DNA from: Gigaspora margarita
Taxonomy: Eukaryota; Glomeromycota; Glomeromycetes; Diversisporales; Gigasporaceae
Direction of reading: 5' to 3'
Assembly (NCBI GenBank): GCA_009809945.1
Contig: WTPW01001564.1
Location: 32,876 to 96,875, forward strand
Length of the DNA stretch: 64,000 bases
Below the pieces are notes generated by a model that was given only the letters and a program-made list of their open reading frames with translations, had not been told where the DNA came from and ran no database searches. A program made the position numbers and the translations under genes. How positions within the stretch are numbered: the first letter of the stretch is position 1; each line of letters starts with the position of its first letter. Shown here in pieces: positions 22,085-33,876 of this stretch.

Positions 22085-22988
22085 TCATATTACCAAACCA
22101 TGCCGGGTATAGTTTCTTGTGACTAATCTCTCGAACTTTGTTTTGTTTTTTTTTTTTTTTTTTAGATAACATTCACGGGATATATGTCCCATCTCTTTGC
22201 ATCGAAAACAAACGATACTATTACTTATCTTATTTTTGGGAATTGCAGGGGCATCCTTAATTTTGCCTGTTAAGGCGACATAATTTAAAGCCATTTCGTC
22301 AATTCTTTTCTTAAGGTCACTTAATTCACTCCCTAGTTTATACTGTGATTTTTGCGACTCCGTTGGGTGTTGTCCATAATAATTTCCCGCTTCCACCCTT
22401 CTTGCTGCGGCAATCGCTTCATTTAGATTTTTTGGCGCAGCAACAGCTACAAAAGTGGCGTTATTCTTTTTTTAACCCACTCAAAAACATCCCTACAATA
22501 AATCCATCTAACAATCCTTTGTCCAAATTAACCCGACTAAGCAACCTTTTAAATTTTGAAGCATATACATCCACTTTTTCGAATTTTTGTTGCTTCAAGG
22601 AGTTCAACTCTATTTGCCACCTATGTTGTCGTTCAGGAGGTGCAAACTGCTCTACAAACAGGTGATAGAGACTCTTTTTTCTTTCTTCTTCATCTTCGCT
22701 CTTAGTCTTCCAACTTTCTACATCATCTTTAACTTCTTTATACCAGTCAGCAGCCGTACCCTTCAAGTAACCAGATGCTATTTTCAATCGATGACCTTCA
22801 ATCCAATTATTGGCTTTGACGGCCCGTTCGAATTTGTCGAACCATTCGAAGGGATCTTCTTCGTTAGTACCGTAGAAGGCTTTTACCTTAATGTGGTTGT
22901 TTTCTTTTAAAGTATTCGTACTTCCGTTCTGACTCTCAAGGGATTTTGTCATCATTTCCATGAATTCCTTAAATTGTTCGGCGTTCAT
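22085..22988 (-). pseudogene. gag: Ty3-type Gag with CCHC zinc knuckle, one frameshift
   Basis: Gag packages the retrotransposon RNA. The frame starts ATG at 22988 (MNAEQFKEFMEMM) and holds the Ty3-type capsid signature: FYGTNEEDPFEWFDKFER, GTAADWYKEV, and FKRLLSRV. It ends early at 22461 because of a run of seven A (about 22468-22476). The reading resumes in another frame (TFVAVAAPKNLNEAIAAA) and joins the segment 22396-22085, which carries the nucleocapsid zinc knuckle CFRCKEMGHISREC. A run of about 20 A follows (read as a lysine tract). No protease or polymerase follows, so the element would depend on others. The shift in the A run could also be a sequencing error. Confidence 0.9.
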
Positions 22989-23020
22989 TTCTTTAAATAT
23001 TCGAAGTTAGAAGTTCTAAA

Positions 23021-23034
23021 TCTCACAGTCACCA
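23021..23034 (-). promoter_or_regulatory. primer-binding site
   Basis: Minus strand TGGTGACTGTGAGA lies a few bases inside the 5' LTR. The leading TGG matches the complement of a tRNA 3' CCA end, as expected for priming of reverse transcription. Confidence 0.65.
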
Positions 23035-23039
23035 CTAAA

Positions 23040-23483
23040 TGTTACAGGGAGAATTCGACGTTATTTAACTTTACGATTCAAAAGGTGATAAAAGGCGACT
23101 CGCCAGAGGCGTGACTTGGTGATTTACCCCGATTTATTATAAACGTGACTTGTGTATCCTAATCCGAAGATTAATTTCCTTATAATAGATAAAACAATTC
23201 TTCTTTTTATACTTTACAAATGTTATGGGATTCTCTAATCAAACATTATGGAATATTATGGAAACTACGAGATTAAAATCATACGATACTCTATCTACAA
23301 CGCTATCATAATATGTCTATTATACTAGAGGTTGGAATGTTTCTAAATCATTACGCCGTACGCCGAGCCCCGAGCATGCATGATCGATTATGCACGATTA
23401 ATAATATAATCAATCAAATCGGATGTCACATGAAATGTAGCACAGTATAAATTTGTGATCGGCATTACTTTTTGCCCGTGACA
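23040..23483 (-). repeat. 5' LTR of Ty3-type element
   Basis: This is the 444-bp partner of 20563-21006. ATAT follows it, matching the ATAT before the other LTR (4-bp duplication). Gag orientation makes this the 5' LTR. Confidence 0.93.
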
Positions 23484-24040
23484 ATATGCAATAATTATTA
23501 ACGATAGTATTGTGTTGTAGATAAATTGATGATAAACAATATAATATGTAATGTATCGTAGTAAGAGAAATATTGGATAGTTAATTTAATGTAAAATAAA
23601 ATGAATGAAAAAAAGTAAGATGTTAGCTCTCTTACTAAGATAAAAAAGGATTGAAATAATTAAAGTATGAAACCGAAATGAACCCAAAAGATATAGATCA
23701 TTTGAGTTCTGCAAGGAAAGCAAGACTTTATTATTATTTATTAGATTCAGCCCATTGAAAATCTGATTGTGATATATGTTACTATCAGGTTTAAAGAACC
23801 TAATTTGGTAAAAATAAAATGTTAAAATTGAAAGCTCGAAGTTACATTCCTCTATTTTCATTGTTTTACTTTCTTTTTGCAGCACTAATTTATGTAGATA
23901 ACCAGTCGGAGTAAAAAAAAAGTACTCTTTTTAAAAAAAATCATATGAGTGTTACTAACATATTATATTTAAATTATGTTTTTTCCAGATAGGACTAGTT
24001 TAAAAACTTTTGGGGGTTTCTTAAATGCACATACAAAGTC
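23484..24040. other. AT-rich spacer
   Basis: A 99-codon minus-strand frame (23586-23885) shows no family signature and is not called as a gene. Confidence 0.4.
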
Positions 24041-24059
24041 TAATGACATCTCCAAATTT

Positions 24060-24280
24060 TATATATAGATATTAAACGATATATATCACTTAATCGTTAT
24101 ATATCGATTATAAAATATCATTATATATCGATTAATTGGATAAAAATCGATATATATCTATAATCGATATATATCATTTTTTATATTAAATTGTTATATA
24201 TCTATAAATCGATTATAATCAGAATTATTTGAAACGATATATAACGATTAACAGATCTTTAACGATTACATAATGTTTTG
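24060..24280. repeat. ATATATCGATTA word array
   Basis: ATCGATATATATC/ATCGTTATATATC words recur in both directions. This may be the word-repeat end of a hAT-type element interrupted by the following gap. Confidence 0.5.
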
Positions 24281-24314
24281 ACCGTCCCCGGGTAAAAAAA
24301 AAAAAAAAAAAAAA

Positions 24315-24439
24315 NNNNNNNNNNNNNNNNNNNNNNNNNNNNNNNNNNNNNNNNNNNNNNNNNNNNNNNNNNNNNNNNNNNNNNNNNNNNNNNNNNNNNN
24401 NNNNNNNNNNNNNNNNNNNNNNNNNNNNNNNNNNNNNNN
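24315..24439. other. assembly gap (125 N)
   Basis: A run of N follows a poly(A) tract of about 20. Confidence 1.
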
Positions 24440-24774
24440 TTTTTAATATTTCGAATATATTCGAAATATTTTAGGACTGGGCTGGATCTGTAGATCTGTA
24501 TCCTAAATCATACCAAGGACGCGTTTAATTAATATTTTCAAAATGTTTCGATTTGTTTCAAAATATTTCGATGATCATAGTACAAGATTAGATTAGATCT
24601 TTGTTTGTTTTTTTTGTTTATAATTTAGATCTTCTATCACTTTTACATTGTTTTTTCGTTTTCGCTTTGTTTTTTTTGTTACGTTTCGTTTCGTTTAGTA
24701 TCATTTTTTTTCTTTTATTTATTATTATTTTTTAATTTTTTTTATTTTATTTCTACAAAAAAACACTTTTTGGC

Positions 24775-25145
24775 ATGAAATATAGAGACTTTCCAACACT
24801 TTGCACAAGGCAACGCATTGGTGTTGTCCTAGTTGGTATTATCGCTGGTATTGTAGTTGATGTCGTCGTTGGTGTCGTTGTTGGAATTGTCACTAGCTTG
24901 TGTCGTTGGTGTTCTTGTGGAATAGCTTTATGTGCCTCTTGGTATTCTTGTAGATGGTATTGCGTAGATTTTTAGTATTCTTGTAGGCGGTCCATTTGTT
25001 TTTTCTCTTGCGTTCATATGGGGTGGTCTTGTTCGTTTCTTTTGCATTCGTATAGGGTGGTCTTGCTCGTTCTTTTGCGTTCGTACGGGGTCATATGGGT
25101 AATTTTTCTTGTTCCTCTTGTGTTTGTACAGGTGGTATAACACTA
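24775..25145. repeat. G/T-rich minisatellite
   Basis: GTTGGTGTCGTTG-like units (24815-24925) are followed by three copies of a ~38-bp unit containing TGGGGTGGTCTTGTTCGTT (25010-25100). Frames through it are repeat artefacts. Confidence 0.6.
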
Positions 25146-25196
25146 ACACTTCCGAGAATAGTTTTTTATTTTTTTTACTTACTATTTTTTAGAAAG

Positions 25197-25256
25197 TAGC
25201 GAATATAAGCGAATATAAGCGAATAGAAGCGAATATGAGCGAATAGAAGCAAATAT
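25197..25256. repeat. 10-bp tandem repeat GCGAATATAA
   Basis: About six imperfect copies. A further partial occurs near 25620. Confidence 0.8.
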
Positions 25257-26300
25257 AATGGAGATTTGGGGGTTTATTTTTATTTTTATTCAGTTTGCTT
25301 ATATTCCGTTGTTTTCTTTTTACTTATTTCTTTAATTTTTATTTTTTTATTATTCCAGTACATTGCAAAAACCTTCAACGATTACTAAATTATAAGAAAC
25401 GAACTCTTACTTTAGGAAAATAGAGATTTGGAGCTTTGTTTTTTTTTTATTTAGTTTGCTTACATTTTTGTTTTTGTTTATTTTTCTTTTTTTTACTTAT
25501 TTTTTAATTTTATTTTATTTATTCCTGACTTTTTTCGAAACTTTGCAAGAAAACGATCTGACTTTTCTGGTACTTGCAAGAACAACAACTCTAACTTCTC
25601 CGACACTTTGCAAGAAGTAGTGAATATAAGCGATGAAGTGCGAAAGTAGTTAAAAATTATTACTATTTTTTTAGTTTTGTTTTTTTTTGTTATTTTTTTT
25701 CGGGGGGTTTTTTTTTGGTTTTTTATTTTTTTTTATAATAATATATAATAAAAATATGTAATACTGTATAATATAATATTTAATAAAATATATTTAATTT
25801 AAAATATAATGTATAATAATAATAATAAATAAAAAAAATATAAAATTTTACATTAAAATGCGAAACCTTGTGAAAATATGCGAAAACCTGTAAAACGTTT
25901 AAAAATATGTATAAAGTATAATAGTATTGATTAGAATTATTATTCGTGATTTTTAATCTGATTACTATCGATTATTACCGATTATTATCGATTACTAACT
26001 TAATCGATAGTCCTCNTCAGGGGGGATTTTAATCGATTACTAACCAATAACTGATAAACATCGATAGTAATCCCCTTACCAATTTTGGTGATGGAAATAC
26101 AAAGATAAAGGACTTTTACAAATTTTTTATTCAAAGACTAATTCTTCACCAAAAGTTTGTTATTACCGCATCATTTAAATCAACACGCAAGTAGATCTAG
26201 TAATGCATTTAGACTAAAATTTTGCAAAAAAAACAATCTTTTTTTGCCTAGATATAAATGCTGTAATATTTTTTAAGTAAGGCAGCATCCACAATTTACG
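25257..26300. other. poly(T)- and AT-rich low complexity
   Basis: Long T runs, TAATA-rich stretches and ATCGATTA words (25930-26070). A single N lies at 26016. No gene seen. Confidence 0.5.
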
Positions 26301-26308
26301 TCAAACCA

Positions 26309-26389
26309 GTATTGTTATAAGGATATTAAAGATAATACAAATATAATACTATATGGCATTATCTTCAAGATCCTTATTTTTTACAATAC
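26309..26389. repeat. 81-bp hairpin
   Basis: GTATTGTTATAAGGATATTA is inverted imperfectly at the right end, with TA at both edges. Confidence 0.65.
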
Positions 26390-26415
26390 AGTACTAGATA
26401 CCGCCTAAGGATTTT

Positions 26416-26601
26416 TTGAGCATGTCAAACCCAAAAAGGAAGGTAGCCAATCAGAGGATGCAAAACTTGTTTATTCCAAATCAGCCACACATAACAAAGA
26501 GAAGAAAAAAGCGAAAATACAGGAAAATGGGCAGTGTTGCTACTGGCCACAAAATGTATAACTTACTTGGATTAACTGGATTAATTTGGTGGCCATTCTA
26601 G
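26416..26601 (+). other. possible short basic coding relic
   Basis: The frame has a Lys/Arg-rich stretch (HITKRRKKRKYRKMGS) and could be a nuclear-localisation-like remnant of a transposase or host gene. Nothing else supports it. Confidence 0.2.
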
Positions 26602-26871
26602 TCAGTTTCTTTTACCAATGGATAAAATGTCCAGTGATGTTCAGTAATACCTAGTTATAAAATTTTTTTGTTTCCTCTTTTAATTAACTGTCCAATAATA
26701 GTGTACCAACTTACACTTGATAATTTAAGTTTTCAAGTTTTAATTCTACTTTTCACTTTCTTAAAGCTTCATATAAATATTTATTATCGTTGATTTAGTT
26801 AATAAGATGACAACTATTTATCAATCGAAGTGCTTAAGCTATTCATCTCTTATTTACTGTATAATCGTAAA

Positions 26872-27310
26872 ATAATGCACCCTGCGCGTTATTTCAAGAC
26901 GTCCATGTGCGTTAGAAACAAAGTCAAAAAATTTGAACCTAAGGCCATACAAAATTAATCAATTGGTTTTCATAACCCGACCGGGTCAAAATTTGTAAAC
27001 TTCTAAAAAAACTTTTTTATATGTTTTAATAACCAGGTAGAATTTAAAAAAAAAATTTTTTTTTATAATTTCATAAAATTTTATATATGAAATTTTTAAA
27101 AAAAAAGCCAGCCGGCCAGCCGGGTTAATTAAAAAGTTTCATGTTATGAAAACCAAGTAATTAAATTTACATGGCCTAATGTATCAAATCCGTTAATACA
27201 AGTTATACAAAAGTGGCGTTAGTTTGGATGCGCATGGGCCTTATTTTAAAATAAGTATGATGTTTTTAAAGGGTGTAATATCTGAAATAACGCTCATGAG
27301 CATTATTCGA
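26872..27310. mobile_element. two nested inverted-repeat elements
   Basis: Inner element 26940-27178: ends TAAGGCCATACAAAATTAAT and its inverse, then TTGGTTTTCATAAC in both arms. Outer arms: AATAATGC and GCGTTATTTCA (26872-26905) against the inverse at 27275-27305. Target duplications are not clear. Confidence 0.65.
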
Positions 27311-28131
27311 TAATTTCTTCTTATTCATGTTGATTATTTGTGAAATTCATCTTATCCTTATTTCCGTAGATTAGAGTTGGGTAACGAAACGAAAACAACT
27401 ATTTCGGAAACGATATAATCCGAAACTAGATTCAGATTTTTTTAAAAAAAAACTGAAGTTCCCGAAATCTGAAACCCTGAAACTATAATCTGAAACCTCT
27501 GAAACTATGCAACCCGATCAGATCACAGATCCCATGTAATCAAAACTTTATCTTTGATGACAAAATATTTTACTATATAACAAAACTTTGTGTACTAAGC
27601 AAAAGTTTTTCACACAAAATATTATCTATGATCTAACCTAACTTACCTAATATAGGCCTACCTTACCTAACCCTAACCCTAAATCTTCAATTTTTAAAAA
27701 ATTTATAATAAGAGTAGTGATAATCACATACAATATGTTTAGTTTTTTTAAAAAAAAATAAAAAAAATAAGATATTTAAATTTTTTTAAAAATACAAAAA
27801 AAAACGTGTATGAACATTATTTATAAATTATTTAAATAAATTAAAAAATTTAAATTATATATAAAAACAAATATATATTATTCTGCAAAATGATAACTCT
27901 GGCCTTTAAGAGATGTGACAGATCCTAAAGATGTCTAAGGACCTTCAGGATAGCGGAAGGAGGAAAAAAAAAAAAAAAGTATATATATTATATTTTATAT
28001 TTTTGATTATAGAATAATATTAATCTCAGTGATATCTATCCTAATTATTTATTCGCTTTTAATATCTATTATATTAAAACACAAAAGTCCATAGAACGTA
28101 GTATTTTCTATTTCGCGAAATGATATAAATT

Positions 28132-28347
28132 ATTGTCGCGGCTGAAGCTGGAAATGGCTGAAGCTGGAAATCAGAAAAACTGATTTAAAAAATAAGTCCT
28201 ATCAAAATCCACTTATACTCTTTTATTATTAAAACTAACCCTAAACCCTAACCTAACCCTAAAAAAAACCCCCTAACAAAAGGCCCTAAAATTTTTTAAA
28301 AATTTCATATTAAAATAATTAAAATTTCCAGCATCAGCCGCGACAAT
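28132..28347. mobile_element. MITE with ATTGTCGCGGCTGA ends
   Basis: Left ATTGTCGCGGCTGAAGCTGG is inverted at the right with one change. CCCTAAACCCTAACCTAACC lies inside, as in the mosaic-core elements, but the CCAATC block is absent. Confidence 0.75.
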
Positions 28348-29093
28348 TATTGATCATTGTCATACCTCATATCACACAGTACTTGTGATTATATTATTGT
28401 TGTTACGAAATCATCTCGCTATTGGTGCTACGTAGTCACTTTTGTAGTGATCACGTACGTACGTATATAATTCTAAATAAGTGGCTGCGCAACGCAGTTG
28501 CGCAAACCAAGAATGAGGGAAATATGAATTTAAAATAAACTTTGAATTGTGTTAGATTTATACATGTTATAGATACTATTTCGGTTTTGACGAATATATT
28601 TTGGCATTGAATTTTGATAAGATAGCTCTAAAATATCTCAATAATCTCATTAAAAATCAGTGCCGAAATACTCTCAGCTGAGCTGAAATAGTTTCTACAA
28701 TATGCATAGTCAGGCCAGGAGACAAAGGCATAATTCTATAACTTGTATAATAATTATTATTATAAGTTTAAAGCGCAATTGATTTATATCCCTATTAAAT
28801 AAATATAATAAACAAAGAAATATTAAAATAATGTTCTTATTTAAATACATTAAAATTATGATGTAGAAAAGTATTACACCGGATGATGCTAGTTTATTAT
28901 TATTACGCACAAAAATCCTTCACGTTTATTAATAGCTTAATTTATGATGCATTTATACAATAACATATTTATAATCGATTTCCAACTACAATCGTATCTA
29001 CTGTATGCTAAAATTAAAACTCGATTACTGATAGCTGCTAGTATTATAGATTAGCCTTATCGTATTTAGTTAGAACGAACAAAATTTAAGGTT

Positions 29094-29330
29094 TTACAGC
29101 TGATATGAAAATTATTGAGACACTTGAAAATTTTGCTTGATTCCCGAAACCTTTCGGATTCATCTTATGAATCATCTAACTCTTCGGAAATCACGTCACT
29201 ATCTTCGGAACTTCGATCCGAAAATAGTGATGAGATTTCCGAAGAGTTAGGATTCGTAAGACGAATCCGAAAGGTTTCGGGAATCAAGCAAAATTTTCAA
29301 GTGTCCCACTAATTTTCAAATCAGCTGTAA
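29094..29330. repeat. 237-bp near-perfect palindrome
   Basis: TTACAGCTGA ends. The arms contain TTGATTCCCGAAACCTTTCG and CTCTTCGGAAAT with their inverses. A 66-codon frame through it is a palindrome artefact. Confidence 0.8.
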
Positions 29331-29332
29331 CA

Positions 29333-30575
29333 GGACCGGGAAAGCTATATATAAGGTCCCCGACGTCGAAGCAGCATAGCGGAAGTTTATTTTGATTGGT
29401 TGTTAAACTACCCCGGAAAAATGTAGATCATTTACTCACGAAACTTTCAAAGATTAGTCTAAAGACACATATTGTGTCTTACAATATATTCACAATAACT
29501 AATTTATATTTCAGAATGTATATAATATTATTTGTTTCGCAATAAGTACACTATTTATTTTACAACAAATACTTTAAGTTTCGCGACACAATCTGCTAAA
29601 TAATAATAAATAATAACATATACGAACATTTTTAAACACTGCTACTATAAAACGTTGTATTTATAAACTACTTATGGCCTAAATATAATAAAAAAAAATG
29701 AGTTTGAAATATTAGTTCCAAATACGTAGTACTTTTTACTTCTAGAAACCAAGTAGAACTAGTTGAGACAAAATCTTGCAACTTTCACTTACTAATTGCT
29801 TAGGTCGCCGAAGCACCTTCCGACCTTTCAAAACTTTCACTTCTCATCTAGTTTTTGAAACTATTGCATCTAACTGCATCTCAGGTTAAAAAAACAAAAA
29901 ATCCAAAGGTAAAATATCAACGACTCAAGTTGGTTTTCGTTTTGTATTACAAAAAATTTTTTTTTCATATGACACGACGATTTTTACTTATAAAAGTACT
30001 TTAAAAATTATAATTGACTGATAAAAAAAAAGATCGTCGCCAATCATAATTATTCTAATTTTAGCCAATCAAAACAAACTTCTGCTATGCTCGTCGAAGC
30101 GTACTTTAAATTATATAAATGTCACCGCTATAGATGGTGGTGAAATTCATTTTTTATTTTTTTTAATTTCAACAATAAATTCAACAAAAATTTAATTAAT
30201 TATAAAACTATTGTATTTGATTTAGTTTAGTTTTAATTAATTTTTTTATTTAATTTAAATTAATTTTTGATATTAAAAAGTTATTAATTTTACCAATTTC
30301 ACCAATTTTAATATCAAATAATTTCAACAATTTCTACAAAGATTTTTCATTAAGAAAAGTAATTTCACCGCCATCTATAGTCACCGCCCAAATAATTAAT
30401 AAAAGTCACGTGTTGATTCGAAACAATTTATGAAGATCTTTCCTTTTTGGGGTTATTACTATATTTGGAATAGGTGCACGTGAATAAATAGCCAAATAGC
30501 CAATCATATTGTGATTCTAAATACATATGAGTTTCCGATTTTTTTTGGCTGGGACCTTATATATAGGTTTCCCGG
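29333..30575. mobile_element. inverted-repeat element with CCGGGAAA ends
   Basis: CCGGGAAA and TATATATAAGGTCCC (left) face GGGACCTTATATATA and TTTCCCGG (right). A second inner pair, TCGAAGCAGCATAGC/GCTATGCTCGTCGA, lies inside. It contains the hAT-type MITE at 30129-30379. Confidence 0.7.
30129..30379. mobile_element. 251-bp hAT-type MITE
   Basis: The 8-bp duplication GTCACCGC (30121-30128, 30380-30387) flanks ends TATAGATGGTGGTGAAATT and inverted TATAGATGGCGGTGAAATT. The ends resemble the TATAGTTGGTGG ends of the GCCGTA family. Confidence 0.88.
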
Positions 30576-30696
30576 TGTTTCGGATAGGGTTTCGGGTTTC
30601 GGATGGGGTTTCGGGTAAGGTTTCGGAAACTATAATCCGAAACCCAAAACTTTCGGATTGGGCAAAAAGGGTTTCGTTGCCAACTCTACCGTAGAT

Positions 30697-32013
30697 CCAA
30701 CTATGAGTATAACATAACGTTTAATTTCTTATTCCAGTTGATTTAAACTATTATTATAATAACGATTTATCATTCGAAAAGCATAATCATTTACACTGAA
30801 TTAGCCTATGGGTATAACAATTTATCAATTAAAATATATAATTTCTTGTTAGTGTTAATATATTCTGTGGATATTTATTAATCAAGTATTTAAGTTATTC
30901 GTTGTAAATTTAATGATATTTTATTGATTAAAATCTTTGAAATAAGTTACTCTCTTACTTAATGTCTTATCCATGTTGATTTAATTTATTACGGCCATTT
31001 TATCGAGATGGACTATTCACTCAAATTTATCTTATTCACGAATCGAAGTAATGATACGGACCAATTGAAAAATTGTGGACCGGAGTCGGTCCTAAAAAGC
31101 TCGGGCTGGTCAACTGGGAAGACTTCTTTTTGCTAGATCAATTTTTCTGTCCATATTTATATCAATGTGTAGAAAACTACCAGGCCAAAATTCTAGTGAT
31201 AAAAAATGATTTAGTTTTTATTTCAGTTTGTCTTTGAGAAATTATAACACATTAGTACTGTACTTTATGTTAATTAATTGTCTATGCAACCGAACATATC
31301 CGTTCCTTACATTCATTGTTAGCCAAATTACCATCTAAATTAGCAACTAATGAATATCTACATTGTTGTAAACTACTAGTTGATCTTTAGTCAACTTCTT
31401 GACCTGAAATATGCTTTTAAAGGAATTAGTTCTAACCATATCCACGATTTGATTTTTAGGGGTCTTTATCGATAAATTATTACACAAACTTCTGCTATTA
31501 AGTGACGTGAAGAATAACAGAAGAAACATTCAAATAAAATAGTTTTTTTTGGTCTCTATACGAGATAAATAAGCAATAAATATAAAAAAAAAACAACTAC
31601 GCCAAGCTGTAAAAGAAAGCACTATCAATAGTTGTTAAAGCGTTCAGGTATTTTCGGGTAGTGAAGGATTGGTTTGTCATTGAACGATCGGTTGTATAAT
31701 GGGTAAGAGTGAATTCGGAAGCAATTTTCAGGAAACCTACCTTTTTAACTTACTTTCAGCTAATAATTAAATATGTAGATATTAAAATATTCTATACGCT
31801 TAATTATGGATTAAAAGTAAGTTTAAAAGACTGTTGTAAAAACTCACTTTGTAATAAATTTTAACAGCCAATAATTCTTGATCATGATTTGCTAATTTTG
31901 GGGTCTAACCAAATTGGTGGATATGCACTTCTTTAATCGACCGGCCTAGCACACTAAAATGCAAGCGGAGGGTCGACCTGCCCATCAACTCGGCTATCGG
32001 GGTGGTCCAGCTC
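30697..32013. other. spacer without recognised gene
   Basis: AT-rich. A GC-richer stretch at 31940-32010 is discussed under rejected calls. Confidence 0.4.
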
Positions 32014-32407
32014 ATATGGGTCGTGAACTAGGAAACCCCGTCTTTGAAGGGTTTTCCATTTTGAGAAAATGACGATTATTTGTCTGTGAAACCTAAATTT
32101 TACCCTGAATTTTTTGTTTATTTTTAGATATCAATTACTGAATAAACCATGTCATGTGATTATAAAACACTAATTGATCAATCTAATTTAATTGAGTCAT
32201 CAATCTTTGGTTGTAAATCTATTTTTAGAACACGATCGTTAAAAAATTGGATTACACTCAAATTAAAATACATCGATAAATTATTATATTAACATAGGGT
32301 AAAAAGTGAAATGCATATAGGTAGAAACCAGCACTTTAATTAAATCAAAAATCTTAAAATTGTTGAAAAAGTGTCAAAAGCGGGTTTTCCTAGTCCACAA
32401 CCCATAT
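32014..32407. mobile_element. MITE with ATATGGGTCGTGAACTAGG ends
   Basis: Left ATATGGGTCGTGAACTAGGA faces right, inverted, ATATGGGTTGTGGACTAGGA. AT-rich centre. Confidence 0.75.
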
Positions 32408-32416
32408 CAACAACGC

Positions 32417-32647
32417 CAGGGCGTAGGATCGATTTTACTGTCACATAATTTTCTGACGTACATCAACCAATCAAAATTCAGGATCATGCATTTATATCAA
32501 AATTTAGTTTAGTAAACCACTTTTAGAGCCTTAAAAAAAATTTTTCTCGTATACCTAACTTATACCCCTACCCTAATATAAACGAAAATTTTTGTTCAAC
32601 ATCCATTTTCCGAATATCACGTGACAGTAAATCAATCCTACGCCCTG
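32417..32647. mobile_element. 231-bp MITE, CAGGGCGTAGGAT family
   Basis: Left CAGGGCGTAGGATCGATTTT faces right, inverted, CAGGGCGTAGGATTGATTTA, followed by CTGTCAC in both. ACCAATCAAAATTCAGGATC lies near the left end and CTACCCTAA near the right. A decayed relative starts at 47227. Confidence 0.82.
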
Positions 32648-32969
32648 TCAAAATTAGCCCAAATCACTAAATCAAAATATTTAGCCTAACCTCTCATCTA
32701 ATGTTATTTTATTATTTGGTTCATGAACATAATGATCATTTATTCAAGTTGACTTAGCCTGAATATTTAAATTATTGTCTTTAATTTTATTCATATTGGT
32801 TTAGTCTTTGAACAAGTTTATTCTTGTCGCTCATAAAACCAAAAGGAGATCGCTATGGGAACAACATTTCACGTGCTTATGCGCACAATAATGACTGGCA
32901 TTACTAAAGTATACTTAACTCTAACCATAACTCAGGCCGTGTTGTGCCATAAGTTACGTGGATGCAATA

Positions 32970-33192
32970 CGATAGGGTAAATTATGCGATGCGATGCGAT
33001 TGAGGCCAATTTTGAGTTCAGTGGTTTTTACATCGTTAGCCAGGCGGCTTCTGACACACCTATTCACCAATCACAATCCATCCACATGATGATTATGCTT
33101 TTTTTTGTCAATTATGCAAAGCATATGTGATGCGAAAAAATGGTTAATTATGCGAGTATTATGCGGCACCCCGACTTTCTGGGCTCCACCAG
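32970..33192. repeat. ATGCGATGCGATGCG inverted repeat
   Basis: AATTATGCGATGCGATGCGA at 32980 faces TTAATTATGCGAGTATTATG at 33145-33165. Possibly a deleted copy of the element that follows. Confidence 0.5.
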
Positions 33193-33202
33193 GAGTCTAG
33201 AC

Positions 33203-33871
33203 TAGGGTGTCCAGAATTATGCGATGCTATAATTAACATTTTTTCGCATCGCATATGCTTCGCATAATTAAGCAAAAAAAAGCATTCAGGACACGTGGCT
33301 AAAATATGATTGGTAGATATGATTTTTGAGATAAACAGTATTTAAAATACCAGCTAAAAAATTTCGCTAGCCAATCAGATTTCGAGATCAGGTGTAATGT
33401 GAAAAAAGTTCAAGAAACAAAAATAAATGAAAAAATCGCCCATAAAACGAAATTTCGCCTATGAAAATGACTTCTGCGTACTAATAAATAATTTTCCTTG
33501 CAAAATTTTGGTATAAAATAACCTTCTAGCTCAACCTACTAGCAATACCCTAACCCTAACCTAATAGCGAAATGTTTTTTATTAGCGAAATTTTTTAGAC
33601 TGGTATTGCTAGTCGCTAATGCGGGAAAAAATTCCGAAAAGTTCCGATGTAGAAAACGGATGAACTGAAATTACGAGCAAGGTCGAGCCAATTTTTTTGA
33701 TCAATATCTGAATAATTCCGAGGATGGTATATGTTGCATAACACTACAAAGATCGCATAATCTATTTAAATATTTCGCATAATCTTAAATTTATTTCGCA
33801 TTCATCGCATAATTGACCTCGGTCAAATCGCATAATTTACCTCATCGCATCGCATAATCCCGGACACCCTA
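33203..33871. mobile_element. element with TAGGGTGTCC ends
   Basis: TAGGGTGTCC and an inverted copy, then AATTATGCGATGC / ATTATGCGATGCGATGAG, with GCATAATT words throughout. The flanking octamers (GTCTAGAC, GGGTTGAC) are not identical. Contains mosaic-core copy 3. Confidence 0.72.
33334..33615. mobile_element. MITE, mosaic-core copy 3
   Basis: AACAGTATTTAAAATACCAG then CTAAAAAATTTCGCT at the left, inverted CAGTCTAAAAAATTTCGCT at the right. GCCAATCAGATTTCGAGATC plus AGGTGTAATG lies next to the left end; ACCCTAACCCTAACCTAATA lies next to the right. Same family as 17626-17940. Confidence 0.8.
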
Positions 33872-33876
33872 GGGTT

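Larger units (their letters stand above)
27372..30688. mobile_element. 3.3-kb hAT-type element, GTTTCGGA family
   Basis: A perfect 8-bp duplication CCGTAGAT (27364-27371, 30689-30696) flanks ends TAGAGTTGGGTAACGAAAC and inverted TAGAGTTGGCAACGAAAC. Runs of CGAAAC/GTTTCGGA words lie near both ends (27395-27510, 30580-30680). At least four other inverted-repeat elements are nested inside. No transposase is recognisable. Confidence 0.9.

Noticed and set aside
23586..23885. 99-codon minus-strand frame as a gene
   Set aside because: No motif, no upstream or downstream coding continuation, and AT-rich composition gives such frames by chance.
29115..29312. 66-codon Ser/Glu-rich frame
   Set aside because: Lies inside a near-perfect palindrome, where open frames arise on both strands by symmetry.
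31930..32010. tRNA-like stretch (GGCCTAGCACAC, AGCGGAGGGTCGACC)
   Set aside because: Some resemblance to tRNA D- and T-arm boxes, but no consistent acceptor stem or anticodon arm could be drawn. Possibly a decayed SINE; not called.
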